A model generated the notes under the pieces. That model did not search any database. It was not told the origin of the DNA and saw only the letters and a program-made list of their open reading frames with translations. A stretch of DNA of 64,000 bases from contig JANEZZ010001570.1 in NCBI GenBank assembly GCA_026122225.1, forward strand, positions 2,790,001 to 2,854,000, written 5' to 3'. The stretch is from Heloderma charlesbogerti. Its lineage: Eukaryota; Chordata; Lepidosauria; Squamata; Helodermatidae. How positions within the stretch are numbered: the first letter of the stretch is position 1; every line of letters starts with the position of its first letter. The position numbers and the translations under genes are program-made. Below are positions 22,313 to 31,637 of this stretch, piece by piece.

Positions 22313-24040
22313 CTTTGAAGCCATCTGTGTTGATACTGCAAACTCTTAAGCAACTTGCTCTCATCACTGATTGTTGATGCACTATTTGATGCACAATTGT
22401 CTATTGGACAATTAAAGGTGATAGTCCCCCTCCTACATCAGTGGGCCATTCATCTGGTGGTGGCATTAGCTGCAGTGGACAACAGCAGCAGTACTCCAAC
22501 CAGATCCAAGTGATAGGATCTGGTAGCTCCCAATATTAATTCCCACAGTGCCCATAGCTACACTACATGGGGCATTGTGGGAAATTAAAATGGCTCATAT
22601 AGTCAGCTATCTGTGCTGAATGGAGCTCTGGAAAAACAATGTTTAAAGGGAGACTCAAGGTAGGCTTCAGCAGGAGACTCTGCCAGGACACTAAAGCGAG
22701 TCCATGCTGACACTGGGCTTGATTGCAACTTAGCTCTTGTGTGCACAGGATGCCTCATTCATTTTAATTCATTCAGTGACTCCACTGAAGATATATGTGC
22801 AATAGCTTGTACCTTGTAGTCGGTGTACACACCAGAGTCCCTGTGCTGCAAGAACGGGCTGTATTGGAGTGAAGGTGCTTAGCTCAGTATTTTAACTGTT
22901 ATATATATGCTATATTTTAAAGTTAAACTAAAATAGTGTTTTGCTTTGATTTTGTTTAACTCGTGTAAGGAAAGGAAATGTATAGGCAGGTACAATTTCT
23001 TCTGTGAAATTTTTATTTAATCAATTCATTAATATTAATAATAATAATAATAAAAATCACAACAACAACAACAAAGGGCACTTGAGAAGTGTAAATGTGG
23101 GCTATTTATGAGCATGTACCTGCATGTTTTACTAGTCAACACCACTTATTATTGGAAAAAAGTCTTAGAAGCGTATTGTAGTTGTAGTTCACTAACAACA
23201 CATGTGTTATGGTGTGCAGTTAAAATGTACAGGCAGCATGATATCCCAAAGGACTTGCTAAATAGCTATCCAGGAGACTATAGGGATCACAAAAGCTTTC
23301 CCTTACATTAAAAAAGTACTGGAAATTCTACTCATTTCTTGTTTGAAAAATAATCTCTCCGGGACACTTTTGGATAGAAAATTGTGTATAAGATTAAAAT
23401 ATAGATAGTGTACACATCCATGAGCCTAAATCTATTTTAGTCATTGGATGTGATGTTAAATGAAACTAGTTCAATGTTTCTATTCAACCTTTGTTTAGTT
23501 TTCCACCTTGTCTTTTCAAGCAAACACTAACAGAAGGATTTAATGTCAGCTATATTGTGTTTATTTCTTGGTAACTCCATGTGGAGTCTTTCCAAAAGGA
23601 TCATATGCTACATTTATATCTCAATTATTTTGGTCTCTTTCATATCAAGAAAGAAAGACTAGGAAATTTAAATAATGGCTTGGATCCAGGCTACATGTGG
23701 GTGGATCCCCACCCACGAAACGTTCCCACTAGAGGAAGGAGGGAGGTGATTTTTGCTGATTCCCCCTTTCCTTGCAGTCCCCTTCTCCCTGCAGTTCCCT
23801 GTGCCGCCGCCCCCCCAGCTGCTTTGGAGGAACAAGGGAGGTAACACTGGGGGCTGCAGAGGGTAGGGGGAATCAGCAAAAAATGTCTACCTCTCCCTTC
23901 ACCCTGCCTCCAGGGGAAACCTCCTCTGGATCTCAGTCCCTGGAAAGAGCCCTTCCATTTCCGGAGGGCAAGTCTGTATTTGGCTGATCTATCATCATGG
24001 TCATTGTCATCATATTTGCTAGCCACAGCTAGTACAAAAC
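22313..24040. other. Unremarkable sequence; AT-rich then GC-rich
   Basis: AATAATAATAATAA and ACAACAACAACAA runs occur near 23035-23075. A GC-rich block at about 23685-23985 looks like a further dispersed repeat but has no clear termini or family. It shows weak inverted symmetry (GGGAGGTGATTTTTGCTGATTCCCCC against GGGGGAATCAGCAAAAAATG). Confidence 0.4.
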
Positions 24041-24049
24041 ACAGCAGCC

Positions 24050-24363
24050 AGGATTCCGATTTCAGCTGTCTAGCCACGGGATGCCGGAGCGGGGCCGGAC
24101 AATGCCGGAAGACACATAGGAAGTGTCGGAAAGGGATGTCCGCCCGCCCTGCCCCCAGGAACACCCCATTTTCACTGCTCCGCACGCTTCTTATGAGCAT
24201 GGAGCACAGGGCCCATCTGTGCTGCCTACAAGGCAGCGTGGGAGGGGGTGGAGGTCGGTTCTCAGGGAACCAACCTCAGAGCACGGGCTCCGAGGTCGGT
24301 TCCCAGGAACTGACCTATCCTATGGCCATCTAGCCACTGAATAGCAGCCATAGGATTGCGCCC
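24050..24363 (-). mobile_element. piggyBac-like MITE, second copy, truncated
   Basis: The reverse complement starts GGGCGCAATCCTATGGCTGC and follows the 207-657 element: CGGCCATAGG-type hairpin, GGGAACCGACCTC, GCTGCCTTGTAGGCAGCAC, TCCATGCTC, AAAATGGGG and CTTCCTATGTGTC blocks in the same order. The terminal TTAA is not intact here (TAAC follows the end at 24364). The distal part with the 18-bp inverted arms is missing or too diverged. Confidence 0.65.
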
Positions 24364-24369
24364 TAACAG

Positions 24370-25265
24370 TAGTGTATTCCAATCTAACACATCTAGCCAC
24401 CTCCACCATAAGACTATTAAGTCCAGATACTAAAATTGCTTAACTGCACTACTGGTACTATCACATTAAAAACTATTAAATTATTTCACTTCTGGAAGGA
24501 CATTATTCCACCCTTGCAAGAATATATACTGCTGCAAAAGTTTAGGTAAATGAAGACTTGCCAGATGATGCTTCTTAAATCCCTAAATAACATTGCCCTG
24601 CCTTGCTTGAGAAATTAAAATCCTCTCCACATTCTATCATTATGTCAAAAAATCAGATGTACCCTGGCCATGTCTACAGCCATAGTGTGAGGGCAGCTTC
24701 CATATCAAGATACCCATTCTAAATACATGTTTTCTTGTAGATTAAAATTCCAATATTTTTGTAGATTATTTTGTTTCATCTCAATATTACCTGGAAATTA
24801 GCCAAATTGAACTAAGAAAAAAAAAGTAAGTAGTAGAAAACTAGCTTTTATGGATCCAATACAAAAAGGGCCTTTAATACAACCAAAGCTTCAGTCTAAA
24901 TATACTGAATATCATTGAATCATTGACTGATAAGTATAGCAAGAAGCAGCAGCACCCAATACAAAACCCCCAGTACAAAACTTTTAAGTCCTGAAGATGA
25001 ATTTGGGTTCTTTATGGAAATGGTGAGACATAAAAGTTAAAAAAAAAAAATCAAAGCTTTTTAGTGTCATCTAGGAGGCGGGGGGAAGGCGGGTCTTATA
25101 ACGTAATGGATACAATACACAGGGAAATTCTGCAGTACAAGCGACTACATTCTTGTTTAGCTTCTCTTCATTTCAATGGACATGCACAGAAAACGTCCAG
25201 GTGAATTGTGCCCTAATTTAATACGTCACATCTCAGATACGGAGAAATCAAGATCTAAACTGAAT
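24370..25265. other. AT-rich sequence, nothing recognised
   Basis: No gene, repeat family or motif recognised. Confidence 0.45.
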
Positions 25266-25267
25266 GT

Positions 25268-25432
25268 TGATAATAAAGCAATATGCTGCCTTGATGGCTT
25301 TTTAGCAAATAGGGCAGTATATACATGTTAATAATAAAATAAATCTTAATAATAAATTAATAAATCTTAATAATAAATTAATAAATCTTAATAATAAATT
25401 AATAAACATTAATAATAAAATAGATTCCAAAT
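25268..25432 (+). mobile_element. L2-like 3' terminus with expanded TTAATAATAAA tail
   Basis: TATGCTGCCTTGATGGC followed by GGGCAGTATATACATG resembles the 3' end of vertebrate L2 (GCCxTGA...GGGCGGTATATAAAT). A tail of TTAATAATAAA and AATAAATC units then extends for about 110 bp. The tail is an imperfect tandem repeat with about 20-bp periodicity at 25335-25410. Confidence 0.65.
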
Positions 25433-25549
25433 TTCTTAACATTGAATTGTTTTTAGAAACATATATGCCTATTTGACTGTTAAAAATTGTGATGACAAAA
25501 TATCTTGAAAGTTAAATCAGATTAATAATGAACTCATAGTTTATCAACA

Positions 25550-25710
25550 GAGTGATATTCCCACTGTCCCTCTCCTATTCCAAGTCATCCATCAGGGTGA
25601 CCAAAGCCATTTCAGTGCAAAAACCAGGTCTGAAACCAGACTGAAATTGGTCAAGAAAATCAGCTTCCTTCAAGTATGTTTGAAGTTGAACAGATGTTAT
25701 AGAGACATAT
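25550..25710 (-). mobile_element. L2 LINE reverse-transcriptase fragment
   Basis: The minus strand encodes VQLQTYLKEADFLDQFQSGF followed by RPG.CTEMALVTLMDDLE and, after one stop, DSGNITL. This is the L2 reverse-transcriptase block (LDPFQSGFRPGHGTETAL). It is an isolated 160-bp remnant. Confidence 0.75.
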
Positions 25711-25719
25711 TATCATTCC

Positions 25720-26542
25720 TCTGATAGAAAGCTTTGGTGGTTGAGTGCTTACTAGTTTGGAAAAAAAAAATACCACTCAAAATACTCCTTAAGTACACAG
25801 AAGTATATATGTTTCTAAATTAAAAGATTAAAAAAATACTAAGCACGTGTGAGTTTCTGGGACTTTCAAAATGTTGATTTTAGTTGAACCTAGAGTGGGA
25901 GATGTGAAGGAACCAGAAGTTGGGGAAGCTATAGTTCTGTTCAGAAGTTCAGAATGCACATAAAGTAAAAGTGCAAGGAGGGGGAGTGTGCTAGTCCCAT
26001 CCCCTCTGTTGTCATTTTTGTCACCCTCTGCAGGTGGAAGGTGACTTTCCGAATGCCATGACATTTAAAAAACACCAGCCTGTGGAGTACAAGAAGAGGA
26101 AGGAAAGAAAACAGGTACAAAAAGGAAACCACTCTCCAGAATATCTCAGTATATTGCTATAGAATACTCAGGTTCCTTTTAGAGGGTGGAGATTCATTGC
26201 TTTTGTTACAGTTCCAACTTATAGAATTTCAAAGATGCATGTTACAATAAAATTCAGGACATGAAAAATTGATTAGAAATTTTGATTTCAACTTTCCAGT
26301 GGCAACAACTCCAACTGGCATTTTACACAGGACCTGAGAACCCATGATAAAAATTGCTTGCCTGTATGTACCACTCTAAAGGGAGCAGGAGGAGACAGGA
26401 CTAATAACTTGCAAAGGAATAAAACTTGTTATGATGCTTGAAACATAATACCCCACCAAAGTATCATTTGCTCCTAGGAATATGTAAACATTTTGGACAT
26501 TTCACCTCTCTAAGCATTTCATACCTACATTTAAGGTATATC
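25720..26542. other. AT-rich sequence, nothing recognised
   Basis: No gene or repeat family recognised. Confidence 0.45.
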
Positions 26543-26550
26543 AATTATAA

Positions 26551-26886
26551 TAGGGATGGCGGAGAAATCTGTAATGGATTCAAGTGAGTTCAGCTTTCTA
26601 TGAATTGGACCTGTGGATTGCACAATAGACCAGCTTTTTCCAAGTTGTGTAGATTCTGTGGAGTTGCAGACCAATTTTTTACTTTTGCGGGGGGGGGGGA
26701 TTTGCACAAATTCACATAATCGCTAATGTGCACTAGCACTGATGTGTATTAGCGCAAGTGGAATGAAATCCTTGTACATGCCTAAAAAAAACCCACTTCC
26801 ATCAATGGGCGGACAATGGAACAAAAGACGTCTGACTATCTGCAAAACACAGCCTGAACAGATTTAACAAAATTCGTATATCCCTA
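26551..26886 (-). mobile_element. Short non-autonomous hAT element, TAGGGATG family (copy 4)
   Basis: Perfect duplications AATTATAA flank it (26543-26550 and 26887-26894). The ends are TAGGGATGGCGGAGAAATCT and, reverse complemented, TAGGGATATACGAATTTTG. It is 336 bp, without the palindromic core of the long copies. A G10 run lies near 26690. Confidence 0.9.
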
Positions 26887-26894
26887 AATTATAA

Positions 26895-28080
26895 TCCTAT
26901 ATTTCAGTGGCATTTTGGGGGTTTGCCCCTTTTTTGCCTTCTTGAGATTGTAGTGTTAAAGTGGTAAGAGAATGCTGAGCATTACTGAGCATGCGTATGC
27001 ATTTTCCCTAGTGCTAACGAGAACTATTCCCTAAACATTTGGGATTAGGAGAAAATGCTTCCAGTTCAAAGGTAGCCCTTACAGCTCTGTGTGTGTGTGT
27101 GTGTGTGTGCACGTGCGCGTGTGTAATAGGTTGTCCCAAAGGGTAGCTACATCCTGAAAGAATACTTCAGAGAAAACTCAGATCACATTTCCCAAGAAAC
27201 AAAACAAACAGGAACATTACATTTATTTTGTTTGGGAATTTTGAGTACATCCATCAAACTAACAAAGTTAGCTGCTTTTGCTGTTTTGGATGCAAATTAT
27301 ATACAGTGACATCCATAGCTAATCAAATATCTACTAGGGGAATTTACTGTTTTTTCCCTGTGGCAGATGATAATAATATGATATAACTGTGGCGGGGGGA
27401 GAGAAACATACTTAAATTCTGGATTCCCAGTGTGCTTTCAGTGAGTTATGTTTCAAGACAGACAGCAGCAACTTAATTATTCTCAACAGTTCACTTCATG
27501 CTGGGTGTAAAGACAGAAAAACAGAACTGGAAATGGTGGATGAAAGGGAGAAAAACAGCTAATGAAAAGAGCCATACCACTCACTTCAGACAGATTACAA
27601 TTCTACTGTGAGTTATTGTGTTAGAGAACATATTTCTAGAGTCTGGTTGATTAGCCACAATGCTCTAGACCCACTGCACATTCTGATTAATTTAACCATA
27701 ATTACCACTATCTGAAAAATGAATTCAGAGAAATGATAGAACAACCTCTGTTACAATCACTGTTGGCAGGAATTCTGGGTTAGCTTTATTCAGGAAAAAT
27801 AATGGTGTTATTCTCAGGGTGGGAGTGGGGAGTCGTCAATAAGGACTAACTAAAGACTGTTGTGTATATAATTCTTCTGTCTTTCTCTGTTTTATGTTCT
27901 GTATTACAGGTGAGTGAAATGAATCCTTATGCTTTTCTAGTCCAAAGAGGTGATTCATTAATATATTCATTTATTTAAAATATTTTTTACAAAATAATAA
28001 AATGTATGAAAGGAATGCATATTCTAAAAATACAAATAGATTGTGTTGTTACATATAAAATAAAATAATAGTTTATACAG
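26895..28080. other. AT-rich sequence with a (TG)n tract
   Basis: A TG dinucleotide run at about 27087-27110 grades into CACGTGCGCG and GTGTG. Nothing else is recognised. Confidence 0.45.
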
Positions 28081-28589
28081 AAAAACAAGCAATACTCTGC
28101 AGTAAAGAGAAGACAATATATGGAGCCAGTACCTGTAGGAGAGCCACCATCCAGGAAGAGGGAGTGCCTGCTGCCGCCACCACCGCTCTTCCTGTGGGCT
28201 TCTGCCTGGCAGGCCGCCACTGCCTGCAGGACCAGGCCCCAGGTGCGAAACCAGCTGCTGCTGACCGGCGCCACCTGTTCCTCCTGGAGGGACCATACCA
28301 GCTGGCTGGCTGAGGTGGCCTGGGAGAGCCAGTACTGGTAAAGGGGATGTTTTGATTATTGTTTAACTGTTGGTAGGGGTGGGTTGGGGGGGGTTGTTGT
28401 TGTGTTTTTAGGGGTGGGTAGCCTGCCTGATAGGCGGGAGCAAGGGGACATGTGTCCACCTGGCGGAGGCAGTGGGGGGAGTGTTGGGGGCTACACTATA
28501 GAGAGGCTGGGCGGCAGGCGCTGGCAGAGCACTGGGGCAGGCCATGCCAGGTGAGGGAGCAAGGGATAGATGTGTAATATCTGTCCCCT

Positions 28590-29041
28590 GTTCTGGGCCT
28601 GTCCAGAGCCAAAGGATGGCTGGGGGAGGCGTGACTCCATCTTCTGGCCTTCGTTTGCTGCTCTGCAATGCTAGGTCTGTTACTCAGAAAACATCTCTCA
28701 TCCATGACATGATCCTGGATGAGGGTGCAGACCTGGCGTGTATTACGGAGACCTGGCTGGCTGAGGCCGCTGCTCCAACCCTTGCAGCCATGTGTCCCGC
28801 CGGATTTTCGTATGCACAGCAGCCGAGGGCTGGGGATTGGGGAGGGGGAGTGGCTGTTATCTACCAGGAGTCCTTGATCTTCACCAGACCCCCTCTCTGG
28901 GAGACCAAGGTTTCTGAGTGCATGTACTGGAGGTTGGGCCCGAAGGGCAATCTGGGGATTCTGCTCGTGTACCGCCCACCCCACTGCACGGCTGACTCCC
29001 TGGCCGAGGTGCTTGAGGTGGTCTCTGATGTGTGTGTGCAG
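28590..29041 (+). pseudogene. L2 endonuclease, N-terminal part
   Basis: The open frame reads LRLLLCNARSVTQKTSLIHD, then GADLACITETWLAEA (catalytic glutamate in the TETWL motif), GDWGGGVAVIYQESL and GILLVYRPPH, the usual order of the L2 apurinic-type endonuclease that nicks target DNA. It ends at SDVCVQ, where the hAT element inserts and introduces a stop. The frame is open from an ATG at 28544, but the upstream residues are not clearly part of the domain. Confidence 0.85.
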
Positions 29042-30005
29042 TAGGGGTGGACGAAAGTCACTTACCTGTCCTCAAAGATTTCCCGCGGTGGGGGGGAGGC
29101 GCTTCGTTGCTCCCCCCACGAAGTTCAGGCCGGGAGGGGGAGGCTTCCCGCCTTGCCCGGCCGAATTTCAGGCTGGGGGGGAGGCTTCCCGCCTCGCCTG
29201 GCCAAAATTCAGGCCGGGGAGGAGGCGCCTCGCCTCGCCCGGCCGCAAACTAAACAGTTAAAAAAAAAAAACACGCCCCCGTGATAGGCTATGTGACAAT
29301 TAACGTAGCCTATCATGGCTAGATCTGCAAAGTCAGCCGTGATAGGCTACGTAAATCGCCACGTAGCCTATCACGGGTGACTTTAAAAAAAAAAAAAAGC
29401 GCGTACGCAAATGGCAGCCCCCATAGGGAGCCGCCATTCGCATTCCTTATTTGGTCGCTGTAGTCTACGTAAATCTTTACGTAGACTACGGCGAAAATAA
29501 GGGCAACGCAAATAGCGTTGCCCTTATTTTCGCCGTAGTCTACGTAAACATTTACGTAGACTACAGCGACCAAATAAGGAACGGGAATGGTGGCTCCCTA
29601 TGGGGGCCGCCATTATCCGTATGCGCTTTTTTTTTTTTTTAAGTCACCCGTGATAGGATAAGTGACGATTTACGTAGCCTATCACAGCTGACTTTGCAAA
29701 TCTAGCCATGATAGCCTACGTTAATCGTCACGTAGCCTATCACGGGGGCGTTTTTCTTTTTTTTTCTTTTATTGCAATGGCGGTGGCGGCAGCCGGTCGA
29801 AAGATCGGCTGCCACCCCCGCCCCTGACGAAGACCCGACGAACCGCCGGCCGGACCCGCCACCGGGAGGGACATTCGGGAGAGGTAAGTCCCATCCCGGG
29901 GGGGGCGGGGGGGCAGAGAATTTCTCCCTGAAACTTGTTCGGGGGGCCGAACACGTTGGCGCTCGGCCCCCTGAAGTTTCGTGGAGAAATTCTCTGCCAT
30001 CCCTA
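29042..30005 (+). mobile_element. Long palindromic hAT element, TAGGGATG family (copy 5), in L2 endonuclease
   Basis: Perfect duplications GTGTGCAG flank it (29034-29041 and 30006-30013). Ends are TAGGGGTGGACGAAAGTC and CTGCCATCCCTA. The interior 29261-29763 is one imperfect palindrome of about 500 bp with its axis near 29512, at GGGCAACGC-aaata-GCGTTGCCC. Each arm carries the same ordered hairpins: GTGATAGGCTA..TAGCCTATCA twice, then a GCAAATGG module, then GTAGTCTACGTAAA..TTTACGTAGACTAC. Outward GTAAG motifs lie at 29061-29068 (minus) and 29882-29890 (plus). Near the left end, a unit with GGGGGGAGGC and CTTCCCGCCT is repeated three times (about 29090-29230). Confidence 0.92.
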
Positions 30006-30263
30006 GTGTGCAGTCCCCTAATGTATTGGTGTTGAGGACTTCAATTCAGAAGTCATCCTCACGGGGGCACCTCAGGACTTCATGGAGACCATGGCTTCCT
30101 GGGAGCTGTACCCTATTCTAACTTGGCCCACCCATGTAGCCGGTCATGCACTAGAACTTGTGTTTGTTTCTGGAGAAGCGGGGAGTGATCTGGAAGTCGG
30201 GGGTATATCCACCCCCCCCCTTGTCATGGTCAGATCACTATCTGGTGGCGTTGGACTTCTCAG
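30006..30263 (+). pseudogene. L2 endonuclease, C-terminal part
   Basis: After the hAT element the L2 protein resumes. SPNVLVL shifts frame at GAGGACTTCAAT (the GDFN metal-binding motif) and continues as METMASWELYPILTWPTHVA and GHALELVFVS. A second shift at a C8 run precedes WSDHYLVALDFS, the conserved C-terminal SDH motif. Two indels therefore break this part. The next hAT insertion follows at once. Confidence 0.8.
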
Positions 30264-30604
30264 TAGGGATGGTGGAGAAATCTGCCATGGCCCCAATGAG
30301 GCTGGATTCAAAGGAATCTGGCTTCCGGAGTCCGCAGTGGAACAGCACCACTCACCTCTGCCTCCCTCCGGAATCCTCTGGAGCCAGATCCTCCCCGCAG
30401 TGACTCTGTGGAGCCGCCAGCCAGCTCTGTATCGCCAGCGATACGGCCACATTGCTGGCGATATGGAGCCGGTGGCCGGCTGCACGGAATCACCATGGAG
30501 CGGAGCTGGCCAAAGAAGATTCTGGGGGGAGGGATGGAGCACCTCCCCCCACAGGTAGGTTCCCCCCACCCCAGAGAAGCAGGTGGGGAATCCACCCATC
30601 CCTA
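30264..30604 (-). mobile_element. hAT element, TAGGGATG family (copy 6), in L2
   Basis: Flanking 8-mers CTTCTCAG (30256-30263) and CTTCTCGG (30605-30612) match at 7 of 8. The left end, TAGGGATGGTGGAGAAATCT, is the right-type end of the long copies, so it lies inverted. The 341-bp interior differs from the other long copies: its hairpins use TATCGCCAGCGATA (30430-30443) and ATTGCTGGCGATAT (30451-30464), not TACGTA cores. CACAGGTAGGT lies near 30550-30560. Confidence 0.82.
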
Positions 30605-30845
30605 CTTCTCGGTTCCACAACCCCTCTGCAGGGGTGGAGGACCCATTAAAATGGTCCACCCCAGGCATCTTATACATTCAAATGGATTCCTGAAAGTGCT
30701 TGGGAATTCTCTGGAGCATGCAAATGGCTACTTGGTCAAAACCCTGGTGGGTAGGGGGAAAGCTGCAATTACTGGGGCATTAGATCAGGTGGCTCCAAAA
30801 CATCCTCTCCCCCTGAACAGGGGTCGAACTGCACCATGGTTCTAT
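30605..30845 (+). pseudogene. L2 linker between endonuclease and reverse transcriptase
   Basis: This L2 segment encodes KMVHPRHLIHSNGFLKVLGN, then ALDQVAPKHPLPLNRGRTAP, ending WFY at the next hAT site. After that element the L2 sequence resumes with TTCTATCCAGGG. The PLP.NR..APWF block is the usual linker just before the reverse transcriptase of L2 elements. Confidence 0.75.
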
Positions 30846-31629
30846 TAGGCATGGCGGAGAATTCTGCCACGGATCTCAGTGAGGCCGAATGCCAGTGCAT
30901 TTGGCCCCCCGAAATCCGTGGTGGAACGAAGCCCCCCTGCCCCCCCACCCCACGAAATGGGCTCAGAACAGATCACCTACCTGCTGCCATCCACGCTGCA
31001 TAGTGAATGGCGGCCATGGTCGCAGCCGCCATTCGCTTCGTCCATATAGCCATGATAGGCTACGTAAATACTTACGTAGCCTATCACAGCTAACGCAGGG
31101 AACTAAAGGACCTAGGCTACGTAAATATTTATGTAGCTTCTCATGGCAAAACAGAGGGGCACAAATGGCGTAGTGGCCGCCATTTGTGCCCCTCTGTTTT
31201 GCCATGAGAGGCTACGTAAATATTTACGTAAATATTTACGTAGCCTATCGCGGCGAGAAAAAAAAAGGAACGCAAATGGCGGCCGCCGTAGCCGCCACCA
31301 TTTGTGTTTGCTGGGGTTTTTTTCGTGATAGGCTATGTAAATATTTACATAGCCTATCACGGGCCAGTGTAGGGACACAAATGTTGTCCCCTACACAGGA
31401 CGCCATTTGCGTCCACACCAGCCTGGCAGTGGCTGGAGGCCCCGCTGCGGGTTGGCCCGGCCGGCGGCTCCGCGGCCTGGCCATGGAGCGGAGCCAGCCA
31501 GGCAGGATTCCAGGAGGGAGGAACAGATCGCCTCCCCCTCTGTCGAGGATTCCGGGGGGAGGAATGGATCACCTCCTCCCACCTGCAGAACCCAGCGGAG
31601 CCAGGTAAGCAGGGTTTCGTACACCTCTA
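30846..31629 (-). mobile_element. Long palindromic hAT element, TAGGGATG family (copy 7), in L2
   Basis: Perfect duplications GGTTCTAT flank it (30838-30845 and 31630-31637). The left end is TAGGCATGGCGGAGAATTCT. The right end reverse complements to TAGAGGTGTACGAAACC. The orientation is opposite to the copy at 29042. A palindrome centred near 31171 spans about 31100-31240, with near-perfect arms around CACAAATGGCG and CGCCATTTGTG and CAAAACAGAGGGGC/GCCCCTCTGTTTTG. A duplicated TAAATATTTACG unit extends the core at 31215-31242. Further hairpins lie at 31050-31090, 31270-31305 and 31325-31363. AGGTAAGC lies near 31603-31610. Confidence 0.9.
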
Positions 31630-31637
31630 GGTTCTAT

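Noticed and set aside
21540..22320. An 8-bp target duplication for the element at 21548-22312
   Set aside because: CCTCATAC and CTTTGAAG do not match well enough to claim; the ends alone support the call.
21691..22349. Frames of 110-187 codons rich in Ala, Gly, Pro and Arg
   Set aside because: They arise from a CCGCC-type low-complexity tract and hairpins within a transposon; no domain is recognisable.
27900..27930. Possible splice acceptor/donor around TATTACAGGTGAGTG
   Set aside because: There is no flanking coding sequence, and single splice-like words are expected by chance in 64 kb.
30144..30677. Minus-strand 177-codon frame
   Set aside because: It crosses from L2 through a hAT insertion and its duplications, so it cannot be an ancestral gene.
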